A stretch of 64,000 nt of DNA from Bog-950 sp964423405 (GCA_964423405.1 CAYREY010000011.1:16189-80188), one strand, 5' to 3'. Positions 56,326 through 63,563 are shown, counted from the stretch's first letter. The notes: generated by a model not told the origin, from the sequence alone. Numbers and translations: made by a program.

Positions 56326-58479
56326 ATGAAACGCTATTTAACCGTAATAATGCTGCTGGCTGGTATTTATACCTACACAGCAAATGCCTACACCACATTA
56401 CGTATGCAGGACCCACAAAAAACATGGGTTAGTTTTCAAAGCAAGTTCGATACTGTTGTACTATCTATTAAACCCAAGGGGGCCTATTTTGAATGTGGCC
56501 TTTACCTTACATTTTCTACAGGGCCTAACATTTCCAATTACAGCTACTACAATTCCGATACATTTGAAATGCAGCATTTTTTCGATTTGCCCGAAGGTTC
56601 TTTTGTTCATGATTCCTGGCTGTGGGTTGGCAACCAGATTGTACAGGCATCTATAATCGACAGGGGGCGCGCGCAAATGATATACGAAGGTATTGTAAAC
56701 CGTCGCCGCGACCCTTCTATATTATATAAAAATAGCGCCACACAGTACGAGTTGCGCGTTTTTCCGGTAGATAAAAACGAGAAACGAAAAGTAAAGATTA
56801 CTTATATGGTTCCTGCACAATGGAACAACGGCCGCGCTTCCTGCCCCTTGCCGCTTAATATTTTAAAAGCTTCGGTACAAGCTCCTTATTTCGAAGTACT
56901 TTCCTATACCGAGCCCGACTGGTCGGCACCGGTACTTACCGAACTGCCCGGGGTTACTTTTCAGCAGGTATCGGGCCAGCAGTTTACGCGCGGGGTGGTA
57001 CCTTCTTCCAGCATAACCAATCTGTCGGGCATTAATTACTCGCTGAAGTCGCCTATGCAGAATGGCATGTATACTGCCTTGTATGAAACCGGCCCCAACC
57101 AGGGCTATTACCAAATGGTAATGATGCCCTTACAGGCAATGGGTATTAACTTAAAACGACGCACTGCTTTTTTGTTCGATTATGAAGATAACAGCACCAG
57201 TACCCCTGCGGCGGTGCTTGCCAAAACACGGCAAATGCTGCTGGATAACTACCAACCTACCGATTCATTTAACCTCTTTTTCTCGCGCCTTAGCATTTAT
57301 CAATACAGCAACACCTGGCTACCCTGCGATACGGCTACCATCAACACTGTTTTTAATGCGCTTAGCCAGCAAAACCCTATGTCGGTTTACAGCAACCTGC
57401 CTTCGCTTATCAATACCGGCATCACTTTTATTAACAACAACAATAAGCAGGGCGACATAGTGCTGTTTTCCAATAGCGATAATTTTTCAAACATTACTAC
57501 CGCCAACCAACTAATTACCGATTTGGTAGCAGCTATGGGCCCTACACGTATACCGGTGCATGTTATCGATTATCAGGACAGGAATGTGAGTTATGTATGG
57601 AGTAATGGTACTTACTATTGGGGCAACGATTATTTTAATAATAACCTGGCTGCCATAACAGGTGGGATATGCGAAAGTGTACGATTAACCTCGAATTATT
57701 ACTACAACAGCAATAACATTCGCACTTTAAGTGAAACTGCCGACGACCTGATGCAGCAGATACAGGGCTCTATCAATGGTTTCGATGGGTATGTTACAGC
57801 CACCAATGGCTTTTGCTACGGTAGTTACGATAATGCTACATCGGGCATTATGCCGGTAAATAAACCCTATATACGTATAGGGCGATATGCCGGTGCTGCG
57901 CCTTTGCAGTTCTACATAACCGGTACTTTTCAGGGTACAGCCATCAGTCATCAGCTAAGTACCGGCAGCACAGCCGATGCCGATTCGTTTACTAAAAAAA
58001 TGTGGGTAGCCCGCTTTATCGAATCTATGGAAAGCGCCGCTAATATTAATTCGCAGCAAAAAGGCGAAATTATGGACTCCAGTATTACAAATCGTGTATT
58101 ATCCCGTTACACGGCTTTTCTGGCATTGGAGCCAAGCGACACAGTTAAAGCCTGTGGCGATTGCGAAGACGAAACTAATCCCGGTGCTACTGATATAGAA
58201 GATGCGGGTTCCGATATCATGCTCAAAGCCTTCCCTAATCCGTTTTCTTCGGCAATCAGTATCCAGGTACACGTGCAGGAAGGCGATGCTACGCTAAAGA
58301 TTTATAATACGCTTGGGCAATGCGTAAAAACCTTTGTGCTGGATGCCAGCACCGGTAACGACATTACGCTAAACTGGGATGGACATTCCGATACCGGCGA
58401 CGAACTGGCTGCGGGTGTTTACATATTGGTGCTCGAAACAAAAACCGTTAATAAAACCATGCGGATAATTAAAAACTAA
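56326..58479 (+). CDS. T9SS-secreted VIT-domain protein with degenerate VWA region
   Basis: A 717-aa secreted protein with signal peptide MKRYLTVIMLLAGIYTYTANA. The VIT (inter-alpha-trypsin) domain spans about 25-165: FDLPEGSFVHDSWLWVGNQI, AQMIYEGIVNRRRDPSIL and VFPVDKNEKRKVKITYMVP match the family pattern. The following ~230 residues have the size and alternation of a VWA domain, but the MIDAS is degenerate (FLFDYEDNST for DxSxS), so metal binding is doubtful. A linker with CGDCEDE leads to a C-terminal FlgD-like/T9SS type A domain (AFPNPFSSAISIQVH to NKTMRIIKN). Likely surface adhesion. It ends in a strong terminator. Confidence 0.87.
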   Translation: MKRYLTVIMLLAGIYTYTANAYTTLRMQDPQKTWVSFQSKFDTVVLSIKPKGAYFECGLYLTFSTGPNISNYSYYNSDTFEMQHFFDLPEGSFVHDSWLWVGNQIVQASIIDRGRAQMIYEGIVNRRRDPSILYKNSATQYELRVFPVDKNEKRKVKITYMVPAQWNNGRASCPLPLNILKASVQAPYFEVLSYTEPDWSAPVLTELPGVTFQQVSGQQFTRGVVPSSSITNLSGINYSLKSPMQNGMYTALYETGPNQGYYQMVMMPLQAMGINLKRRTAFLFDYEDNSTSTPAAVLAKTRQMLLDNYQPTDSFNLFFSRLSIYQYSNTWLPCDTATINTVFNALSQQNPMSVYSNLPSLINTGITFINNNNKQGDIVLFSNSDNFSNITTANQLITDLVAAMGPTRIPVHVIDYQDRNVSYVWSNGTYYWGNDYFNNNLAAITGGICESVRLTSNYYYNSNNIRTLSETADDLMQQIQGSINGFDGYVTATNGFCYGSYDNATSGIMPVNKPYIRIGRYAGAAPLQFYITGTFQGTAISHQLSTGSTADADSFTKKMWVARFIESMESAANINSQQKGEIMDSSITNRVLSRYTAFLALEPSDTVKACGDCEDETNPGATDIEDAGSDIMLKAFPNPFSSAISIQVHVQEGDATLKIYNTLGQCVKTFVLDASTGNDITLNWDGHSDTGDELAAGVYILVLETKTVNKTMRIIKN

Positions 58480-58485
58480 AAAAGC

Positions 58486-58532
58486 ACATATAAAAAGTAA
58501 GCCCGGCCATGCCGGGCTTACTTTTTATATGT
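58486..58532 (+). terminator. Very strong terminator after VIT-domain gene
   Basis: A perfect 22-bp stem (ACATATAAAAAGTAAG continued by CCCGGC) around CAT, ending in TTTTTATATGT. It also marks the border of the repeat island. Confidence 0.92.
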
Positions 58533-58540
58533 ATTTGGTT

Positions 58541-58600
58541 GTTATTGGTAGGTGGCGCTCTGTTTATTTATCGGCAGATAAACCGCAACCACGGCGGAAA
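58541..58600 (+). repeat. REP family B, copy B1
   Basis: Consensus GGTTGGTGACGCT-CTGTTTA, a variable loop, GAAGCTAAA-ACCAACCACGGCGG. This copy is diverged but keeps ACCACGGCGGAAA. It is the same family as the inverted repeats around the broken RAYT gene. Confidence 0.6.
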
Positions 58601-58616
58601 CTCCGTTAATCCGTGT

Positions 58617-58713
58617 ATTCAAGTTCCGAAGGAACGATATATATGGTAGCCGCTGGTTTTAAGCCGGGGTATAAAGAGAAAAGAAATCAAGCCCCGTAGG
58701 GACGATACGTTTA
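58617..58713 (+). repeat. Palindromic repeat C, copy C1
   Basis: Contains three short hairpins in order: GTTCCGAAGGAAC, a GCCG-GGTTTTA-GCCGGGG pair, and a CCCCGTAGGG hairpin followed by ACGATAC. Followed directly by REP B2, forming a composite unit of about 156 bp. Confidence 0.7.
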
Positions 58714-58772
58714 GTGGTCGGTGACGCGCGCTATTTACATTTACGGAAGCTAAATGCCAACCACGGCGGAAA
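58714..58772 (+). repeat. REP family B, copy B2
   Basis: GGTCGGTGACGCG, then GGAAGCTAAATGCC-AACCACGGCGGAAA. Lies directly downstream of C1 in the same orientation as B3 and B5. Confidence 0.7.
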
Positions 58773-58807
58773 TAGCAACTTTCCTAACCTTTAAATGTAG
58801 TGGGGGT

Positions 58808-58905
58808 ATTTAAGTTCCGTAGGAACGATATGTATGGTAGCCCCGGGTTTTAACCCGGGGTGATAATGCGGAAATAATTAAGTCCCGTAGGGACGATACA
58901 TTTAG
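58808..58905 (+). repeat. Palindromic repeat C, copy C2
   Basis: GTTCCGTAGGAAC, GCCCCGGGTTTTAACCCGGGG read in two halves, and GTCCCGTAGGGAC hairpins in the same order as C1; both are followed by CGATA. Spaced 191 bp from C1 (start to start). Confidence 0.75.
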
Positions 58906-58965
58906 CGGTTGGTGATGCTGTTCTGTTTATTTTTAAAGGTAGCTAAATACCATCCAAGGCCGAAA
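58906..58965 (+). repeat. REP family B, copy B3
   Basis: CGGTTGGTGATGCTG-TTCTGTTTA then GTAGCTAAATACCATCC-AAGGCCGAAAG. Directly follows C2, as B2 follows C1. Confidence 0.7.
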
Positions 58966-58990
58966 GACGGATAAGATGTTTATATTGCTT

Positions 58991-59063
58991 ACGGAGTAAA
59001 CACCCCTAACTTATTAGTAGTTCCGAGTTGTCCCGCGCAGAGCCTTGGGAACACTCGGAACAG
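58991..59063 (+). repeat. REP family D, copy D1
   Basis: ACGGAGTAAACACCCC, then TTCCGAGTTG-TCCCGCGCAGAGCC and a GGGAACACTCGGAAC arm. It matches D2 and D3 flanking the third RAYT gene, in plus orientation. An open coding frame begins right after it. Confidence 0.75.
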
Positions 59064-59208
59064 CGGGGCTACAGCTGGCTTAGCTTTTGGCCCATTTGCC
59101 TTTATTGCATCACCAGTATTAGGATTAGCTGGGGGAATTGGGGGATACATGTACGGATATAATAAAGGGGGGAAATCTATGAAGCAATTAAAAAAGAATA
59201 AAACATGA
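59064..59208 (+). pseudogene. Truncated 3' end of an unknown gene
   Basis: An open frame with no start, running from the edge of repeat D1 to the TGA at 59206-59208. It encodes about 48 residues: a glycine-rich hydrophobic stretch (LAFGPFAFIASPVLGLAG, then GIGGYMYGY) followed by a basic tail (KSMKQLKKNKT). The stop overlaps the next gene's ATG (ATGA), as in co-translated gene pairs. The glycine-zipper look recalls tails of large secreted or pore-type proteins, but identity is unknown. The 5' part was lost at the repeat. Confidence 0.5.
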
Positions 59209-59630
59209 TGAACTTATTTAAAATGAGAAAGAATACATCGCTAAACTATAGGAAATTTTATTCGGAAAGGCTTGGTAAATTGCTTAAAAATCCATCAATT
59301 GAAGATATTGAAACAGCATATCAGTTAACCTATACAGAAGCTACTGAAAAAAATTTATTAGATATTTTGAACTATATAGATAAGGGATGTTATATGAATT
59401 TATTACGCTTGAAAAATAGAGTTCCTTATGTTGAAGATTCCCTTGGAGAAACAATAGAAACAAATCTGTATGAAATCTATTTGCTAATAGACAAACAACA
59501 ACAGCATTATTTAGCAATTATTTATGTACAATTAGCAGGAGAATATATTGAGAAACTAATAACCATAAAAAAAGTCAATCAATTTTTACACTATTTTTTC
59601 TTCAACAAACGTTTAGTATATCCAATTTAA
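59205..59630 (+). CDS. Hypothetical protein, AT-rich, coupled to truncated upstream gene
   Basis: A 141-aa, helical, probably cytoplasmic protein with no recognised motif and markedly AT-rich codons compared with genes before 58.5 kb. Its ATG at 59205 overlaps the stop of the truncated upstream frame. Placement after a broken larger gene is reminiscent of immunity genes of toxin systems, which is conjecture. The lipoprotein gene follows after 2 bp. Confidence 0.6.
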   Translation: MMNLFKMRKNTSLNYRKFYSERLGKLLKNPSIEDIETAYQLTYTEATEKNLLDILNYIDKGCYMNLLRLKNRVPYVEDSLGETIETNLYEIYLLIDKQQQHYLAIIYVQLAGEYIEKLITIKKVNQFLHYFFFNKRLVYPI

Positions 59631-59632
59631 AA

Positions 59633-60139
59633 ATGAAAGCAACGTTTAAAATAATCATCCTTTGCATGATGTCCTGTTCGTTTCAAACTAAGTGGCTCAA
59701 ATACACAGATGATACAAATAAATTTACCATTAACTATCCTGATAAATGGGAGAGAAAGAATAATACCAATGCTATTATTTTCCTAAGTCCAAAAGAAAAT
59801 GATAAAGATGTATTCCAAGAAAATGTAAATCTGATGTTGCAAGATTTATCTAAACATTCAATGAGCTTAGAACAATACACGGAACTTACGCAAAAACAAA
59901 TCGTTGATAATCTCGGAGCATCAGCAATTGTGTCGTTAAAAAGTATAACACTAGCAGGACAACAAGCCAAAGAGTTTATTTATTATATGAATTACCAAGG
60001 AAGACATTTAAAACTAAAACAATATTGGTTTATCAAAGGAAATATCGCTTATCTCTTCTCATACACAGCAGAACCATCACAATACCAGATATACGAAAGC
60101 ACAGCAACAGATGTGATACGGAGTTTTAAATTCTATTGA
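59633..60139 (+). CDS. PsbP-like lipoprotein or exported protein
   Basis: A 168-aa exported protein with an N-terminal hydrophobic segment ending in a weak lipobox (CMMSC). The body (KYTDDTNKFTINYPDKWERK, then FIKGNIAYLFSYTAE and VIRSFKFY at the end) follows the PsbP/DUF1795-like pattern of small periplasmic or surface proteins. Function is unknown. Two bp separate it from the preceding gene, so they form one unit. AT-rich like its neighbour, suggesting shared acquisition. Confidence 0.65.
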   Translation: MKATFKIIILCMMSCSFQTKWLKYTDDTNKFTINYPDKWERKNNTNAIIFLSPKENDKDVFQENVNLMLQDLSKHSMSLEQYTELTQKQIVDNLGASAIVSLKSITLAGQQAKEFIYYMNYQGRHLKLKQYWFIKGNIAYLFSYTAEPSQYQIYESTATDVIRSFKFY

Positions 60140-60157
60140 TACAGAATAGCCTTCCTT

Positions 60158-60199
60158 TGGCTCAATGTAGCCAGGCTTTGAGCAGAGCTGCTTGTGCCG
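60158..60199 (+). repeat. REP family A, diverged copy
   Basis: TTTGGCTCAATGTAGCCAGG then CTGCTTGTGCCGG: a diverged copy of the inverted repeat of the second RAYT unit (61623-61673). Confidence 0.7.
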
Positions 60200-60268
60200 G
60201 AATAAATATACTACTTTGGCTATATGAGCCGAAAGTATAAATTTTACGAGCAAGATAGGCTATACTTT
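60200..60268 (+). pseudogene. 5' remnant of a second copy of the RAYT2 gene
   Basis: 69 bp identical to 61675-61743, covering the leader and the first 15 codons (ATG at 60224, MSRKYKFYEQDRLYF) of the intact RAYT at 61699. The frame then runs into the inverted repeat of another RAYT unit and stops. No 3' remainder of this gene is found beyond 60793, so it was lost. Confidence 0.85.
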
Positions 60269-60274
60269 TTCGCC

Positions 60275-60334
60275 GTTGTTGGTGTTATAGCTTCCCGAAA
60301 AAATTATACAGAGTAGCGTCACCAACAACCACAG
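60275..60334 (-). repeat. REP family B, copy B4 (left arm of broken RAYT1 unit)
   Basis: Reverse complement reads GGTTGTTGGTGACGCTACTC-TGTATAATTTT then GAAGCTATAACACCAACAA-CGGCG, matching B5 (60734-60793) in opposite orientation. Confidence 0.85.
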
Positions 60335-60336
60335 CA

Positions 60337-60726
60337 ATGCCTAACCACATTCACCTTATTTGGCAAATACACTATAGCCATGCACAACATAAAGTGCAAC
60401 AAAGCTTTATGAAGTTTACGGCACAACAAATAAAGTTTGATTTAAAGGCCAACAACACGAAATTGTTGTAAGATTTTAAAGTAAATGCGGCTGACCGTGA
60501 ATATCAAATATGGGAACAAGATCCATTAAGTATAGAATTGTTTACAGAAGCTGTATTTAAGCAAAAGCTAAATTACATTCATGATAACCCAATAAAGGAG
60601 AAATGGAATCTGGCTTTGTACCCGGAAGATTATGTATGGTCATCGACAGGCTTTTACTATACTCGGTACAACAGTTTTGGATTTTTACGGCATTATGCAG
60701 ATTGTAGCTGTGAGCAGGTGCGGTAG
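60337..60726 (+). pseudogene. RAYT1: broken REP-associated tyrosine transposase (Y1_Tnp)
   Basis: A remnant of about 130 codons in one frame with an in-frame TAA at 60469-60471 and no N-terminus. The HUH motif is visible at the start (MPNHIHLIWQ) and the catalytic tyrosine region after the stop (FKQKLNYIHDNP). FMKFTAQQIKFDLK and REYQIWEQDPLSIELFT are typical of a RAYT/IS200-like subfamily different from the two intact ones here. It is bracketed by inverted B repeats. The first ~50 residues of a normal RAYT are missing, and B4 stands in that place. Confidence 0.85.
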
Positions 60727-60733
60727 TAAGCAG

Positions 60734-60793
60734 CATGGTTGTTGGTGACGCTACTCTGTATAATTTTGTGCGAAGCTAAACACCAACCACGGC
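60734..60793 (+). repeat. REP family B, copy B5 (right arm of broken RAYT1 unit)
   Basis: GGTTGTTGGTGACGCTACTC-TGTATAATTTT then GCGAAGCTAAACACCAACCA-CGGCG. Inverted with respect to B4. Confidence 0.85.
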
Positions 60794-60868
60794 GCTTAAA
60801 AGTGGGTAACACTCGAACAGCAGGACACAAGTAACTTTGTTCAGACCAATCTACATACTTACTGGATG
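60794..60868. other. Short intergenic remnant with partial D-like sequence
   Basis: GTGGGTAACACTCGAACAGC near 60804-60823 resembles the distal arm of REP family D. No gene. Confidence 0.35.
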
Positions 60869-61549
60869 TCATTTAATACTGTCAACAAAAACCTCACATT
60901 CGCGCGAATGACAAAGAAACCGCAGATTAGAAGCACTAATTTTTTCTTTGTAAAACCTTCTACAAAAATCTATATCAAAATTATTATTATGAGCTAAGGC
61001 TGCTCCATGGTATTCACTTTTTGTATTGCACTTCCATGATGTACCAGTTAATAAGCCTTTATTCTTCAAATATGAATATATCCTTTCATTAAAGAGTTTT
61101 TTATAAATAATTGTCTTGTCGCCATAGATATTTACAATGAACCAATTATCGCTTGTTAAAATATTATTTGTAGACCCATAAACGCAGGTAAATGGGGAGT
61201 TGCTCCAGTATTTATGATTACTGGAGTACGAATTAAGAATATTTACCTCCGAAATTATCGAATCATCAAATACTATCCTAATAAATTCGTTGAGATAGCC
61301 ACCTGTAAAATTCTTCTCCTTTAATTTTAACAACGCTGAATCATAAAGCTGGTAGGATTGATTCTTCCAATCCACACAAAGAATATCATCTTCAGTAAAC
61401 GAAAAAACAAGGTTCTCTGTTTTAGTAGCATGATCGAATCGATAACCACGAATCTCTAAACCCGTTCTCCTTTTTTCTGAAGTATTGCAATTGCTCAAGA
61501 ACACCAAAAATATTAAGCAAATTAAAAAATATCGTATTCTCACAATCAT
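60869..61549 (-). CDS. Hypothetical lipoprotein, AT-rich
   Basis: A 226-aa protein with a lipoprotein signal (MIVRIRYFLICLIFLVFL, then SNC with the cysteine near residue 21). The body is beta-rich with no recognised motif. Its ATG at 61549 overlaps the TGA of a truncated upstream frame (ATGA) that begins at the edge of the RAYT2 repeat. Codons are AT-rich relative to the backbone. Function unknown; an envelope-located partner of the lost upstream gene is possible. Confidence 0.65.
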   Translation of the reverse strand: MIVRIRYFLICLIFLVFLSNCNTSEKRRTGLEIRGYRFDHATKTENLVFSFTEDDILCVDWKNQSYQLYDSALLKLKEKNFTGGYLNEFIRIVFDDSIISEVNILNSYSSNHKYWSNSPFTCVYGSTNNILTSDNWFIVNIYGDKTIIYKKLFNERIYSYLKNKGLLTGTSWKCNTKSEYHGAALAHNNNFDIDFCRRFYKEKISASNLRFLCHSRECEVFVDSIK

Positions 61550-61622
61550 CTACTTTTTTTGAGGTTGTAAAAGCCTGTTCCATTACTTGTTTTTATTCCT
61601 TTCCCATCAACTTGTCTTCCCC
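61546..61622 (-). pseudogene. Truncated 3' end of an unknown gene
   Basis: About 25 codons ending RQVDGKGIKTSNGTGFYNLK-KSR, with no start in native sequence: further upstream the frame runs into the 51-bp inverted repeat of RAYT2. The stop overlaps the next gene's ATG. This is the second example of a gene tail cut by a repeat and coupled to a small downstream gene. Confidence 0.45.
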
Positions 61623-61673
61623 CCCCCTTTGGCGCAAGAATGTAGCCAGGCTTAGAGCCAAGCTTCTTGTGCC
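61623..61673 (+). repeat. REP family A: left 51-bp inverted repeat of RAYT2 unit
   Basis: Exact reverse complement of 62246-62296. Internally it is an imperfect hairpin, with GGCGCAAGAA at one end and TTCTTGTGCC at the other. Confidence 0.92.
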
Positions 61674-61698
61674 AGAATAAATATACTACTTTGGCTAT

Positions 61699-62241
61699 AT
61701 GAGCCGAAAGTATAAATTTTACGAGCAAGATAGGCTATACTTTGTTTCGTACAGTGTGGTTTATTGGTTAGATGTTTTTATTAGAGAGGAATATCGTAAC
61801 ATTTGGATAGAAAGTGTTGAATATTGCCAGAAAAAGAAAGGGCTTGAAGTTTATGGTTGGTGTTTGATGACTAGCCATGCACATATGATAATAGGTAGTG
61901 AAAATATTGCCATGCAAGATATAATGCGGGATTTGAAGAAGTATACCTCAAAAGAGTTACGTATGGCCATTAGCGAACACCCACAGGAAAGCCGTAAAGA
62001 GTGGCTGCTATGGATGTGCGAGCGCGCTGGTAAGAAAAACAGCAATAACAATAATTTTCAGTTTTGGCAGCAAAACAACCATCCATTGGTAATTAAAGAC
62101 GATAATATGTTTAAGCAATGTTTAGCATACATACATAATAACCCTGTAACGAGCGGGTTTGTGAAAAATGCTGAAGATTGGCTATATAGCAGTGCTGCTG
62201 GCTACGAAAAAAATAATGGTTTGCTTAAGTTGCATTATTAA
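61699..62241 (+). CDS. RAYT2: REP-associated tyrosine transposase (Y1_Tnp/HUH)
   Basis: A 180-aa intact single-domain HUH transposase of the RAYT type. The HUH motif is TSHAHMI (H60, H62) and the catalytic tyrosine is Y144 in CLAYIHNNPV. RAYTs nick and join single-stranded DNA at REP hairpins. RAYT3 in this window is similar along its whole length (NFQFWQQNNHP and DFQFWQQENHP). The gene is bracketed by perfect 51-bp inverted repeats 26 bp before the ATG and 5 bp after the stop. The first 15 codons are duplicated at 60224. Confidence 0.93.
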   Translation: MSRKYKFYEQDRLYFVSYSVVYWLDVFIREEYRNIWIESVEYCQKKKGLEVYGWCLMTSHAHMIIGSENIAMQDIMRDLKKYTSKELRMAISEHPQESRKEWLLWMCERAGKKNSNNNNFQFWQQNNHPLVIKDDNMFKQCLAYIHNNPVTSGFVKNAEDWLYSSAAGYEKNNGLLKLHY

Positions 62242-62245
62242 CCCC

Positions 62246-62296
62246 GGCACAAGAAGCTTGGCTCTAAGCCTGGCTACATTCTTGCGCCAAAGGGGG
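62246..62296 (-). repeat. REP family A: right 51-bp inverted repeat of RAYT2 unit
   Basis: Exact reverse complement of 61623-61673; begins 5 bp after the RAYT2 stop. Confidence 0.92.
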
Positions 62297-62315
62297 TGTA
62301 ATAGCCAGCTAAAAT

Positions 62316-62731
62316 CTAAGGATAGTCTTGAGGTTCTATGTATATTATCGATTTTTCATTACACCTGAATAGGTTTATTTTTTCCAATTTGGCACATATC
62401 TCCGTGGTGTCCATTTGATTTGAACTAATCCATTTTTTCAAATAACGCAAGTCATTTTTTAAATATCTTCTTTTCCTTTTAGATAAGCAATTTACACTAG
62501 TTCGTCCTTTAAATTCATAATCGACAACAATTGAAAAAAAGGCAAAACCACTACGATAATATACTTGTGTACTTTTATCGATAATAGATCTTTTTTCGTT
62601 TCTCAGGTTCTCTAATACATTAATATAACACTTAAAAATATCTCTTGTGGAGTAAAACTCACATGTGTCCGCTTGGCTAAAGCATGAATAAAATTTTAGA
62701 GTAGAGAATAATAGAAAAAAAACTTGTGCAT
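62316..62731 (-). pseudogene. Small exported protein gene with a one-base frameshift in a T8 run
   Basis: The frame from the ATG at 62731 (MHKFFFYYSLL) stops after 11 codons. In the next frame a long open stretch of about 127 codons follows (YINVLENLRNEKRS, KRKRRYLKNDLRYLKKW, then IIYIEPQDYP at the end). Adding one T to the eight-T run gives MHKFFFLLFSTLKFYSCFSQ-A, a good signal peptide, and about 138 aa in all. The gene may be phase-variable, newly broken, or carry a base error. No known domain. It follows another truncated gene tail by 12 bp. Confidence 0.6.
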
Positions 62732-62743
62732 ATTATTTTTTTA

Positions 62744-62917
62744 TTAATTACAATCTTGCTTTTTTTCTACTCTGTCAACCAAACCATTTTTGCTGAATTC
62801 TGTTTGTGTTGTTATACAACCATTGGGTTCTTGAAATTTAGTCATATATTCATACGGTTTTTGGCTTCCAACTTCAGGCAATCTTACGTTCCCCGTTGTT
62901 CCGAGTTTTATGTCTTT
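62744..62917 (-). pseudogene. Truncated 3' end of an unknown gene
   Basis: An open frame ending VRLPEVGSQKPYEYMTKFQ-EPNG and then SKNGLVDRVEKKQDCN before the TAA near 62744. Its apparent 5' part lies inside REP element D2, so the native start is lost. The third gene tail cut at a repeat. The frame-shifted small gene follows downstream. Confidence 0.4.
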
Positions 62918-62992
62918 GTTGTTCCGGGTGTTTCCGCGGCTCTGCGCGGAACAACCCGGAACTTTTAATAAGTTGGAGTGTTTAACTCCGTT
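62918..62992 (-). repeat. REP family D, copy D2 (downstream of RAYT3)
   Basis: Reverse complement reads ACGGAGTTAAACACTCC, then TTAAAAGTTCCGGGTTG-TTCCGCGCAGAGCCGCGG-AAACACCCGGAACAAC. It overlaps the RAYT3 stop by 2 bp. Inverted relative to D3. Confidence 0.88.
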
Positions 62993-63563
62993 ATATATAA
63001 CGAGCATAAAACACATTATCTAATAATTCAACCGGTAACAACCCTTCTTCTCCATAGTAATTCTTAGCGCTTGAATAAATATAGCGTTCAGGCGTATCCA
63101 CTATTCTGGCAGTTACAGGATTGTTATGAATGTAATTCAGCTTTTGCTTCGTGAATTCTGCGCTGGTTAATTCAATAGGGTGGTTCTCTTGTTGCCAAAA
63201 TTGAAAATCTTTGTTCTGGCTATTCTGCTCACCGGCAGATTTAAACAACCACATCATCCAATCTTTTCTGCTTTCGGGTATTGTTTGGATTTCTTTTGCA
63301 ATTTGCGCAGACGTAAATTTCTTAAAGTCGCGCATTATATCTCCAAAACCTGGCTCCCCTCTGCGCGAAATAATTAAATGGATGTGATTAGGCATTATAA
63401 CCCAGGCATGTAACACCAGGCCTTTATTTTCAATACAAAATTTTAAGCTATTAACTACTATATCGCAGTATTGATAGCGAGTAAAAGCATCTACCCATTG
63501 CACTACGGCAGTAGTTACAAAATAAACCCCGTGAGGGTTACTAAATTTGTAAGCAAAACCCAT
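62991..63563 (-). CDS. RAYT3: REP-associated tyrosine transposase (Y1_Tnp/HUH)
   Basis: A 190-aa intact HUH transposase. HUH is MPNHIHLII (H60, H62) and the catalytic tyrosine is Y144 in KLNYIHNNPV, the same positions as in RAYT2. DIMRDFKKFTS and QFWQQENHPIEL align with RAYT2, so the two are related lineages. It is flanked by inverted copies of repeat D, D2 touching its stop and D3 about 50 bp before its start. The repeat family differs from that around RAYT2, fitting the one-RAYT-one-REP pairing known for this group. Confidence 0.93.
   Translation of the reverse strand: MGFAYKFSNPHGVYFVTTAVVQWVDAFTRYQYCDIVVNSLKFCIENKGLVLHAWVIMPNHIHLIISRRGEPGFGDIMRDFKKFTSAQIAKEIQTIPESRKDWMMWLFKSAGEQNSQNKDFQFWQQENHPIELTSAEFTKQKLNYIHNNPVTARIVDTPERYIYSSAKNYYGEEGLLPVELLDNVFYARYI

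Noticed and set aside
58617..58965. CRISPR-like direct repeats
   Set aside because: Only two units of about 157 bp with an unequal internal structure of hairpins, no regular spacers and no cas genes.
61546..61728. 60-codon minus-strand ORF starting at 61728 as a complete gene
   Set aside because: Its ATG and first half fall within the RAYT2 coding start and inverted repeat. Only the last ~25 codons look native.
62726..62968. 80-codon plus-strand ORF
   Set aside because: Antisense to the frame-shifted small gene, the gene tail and repeat D2; no support.
62744..63016. 90-codon minus-strand ORF with an ATG
   Set aside because: Its first third, including the ATG, lies in REP repeat D2 and the end of RAYT3, so the start is not native. 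Only the tail is kept, as a truncated gene.
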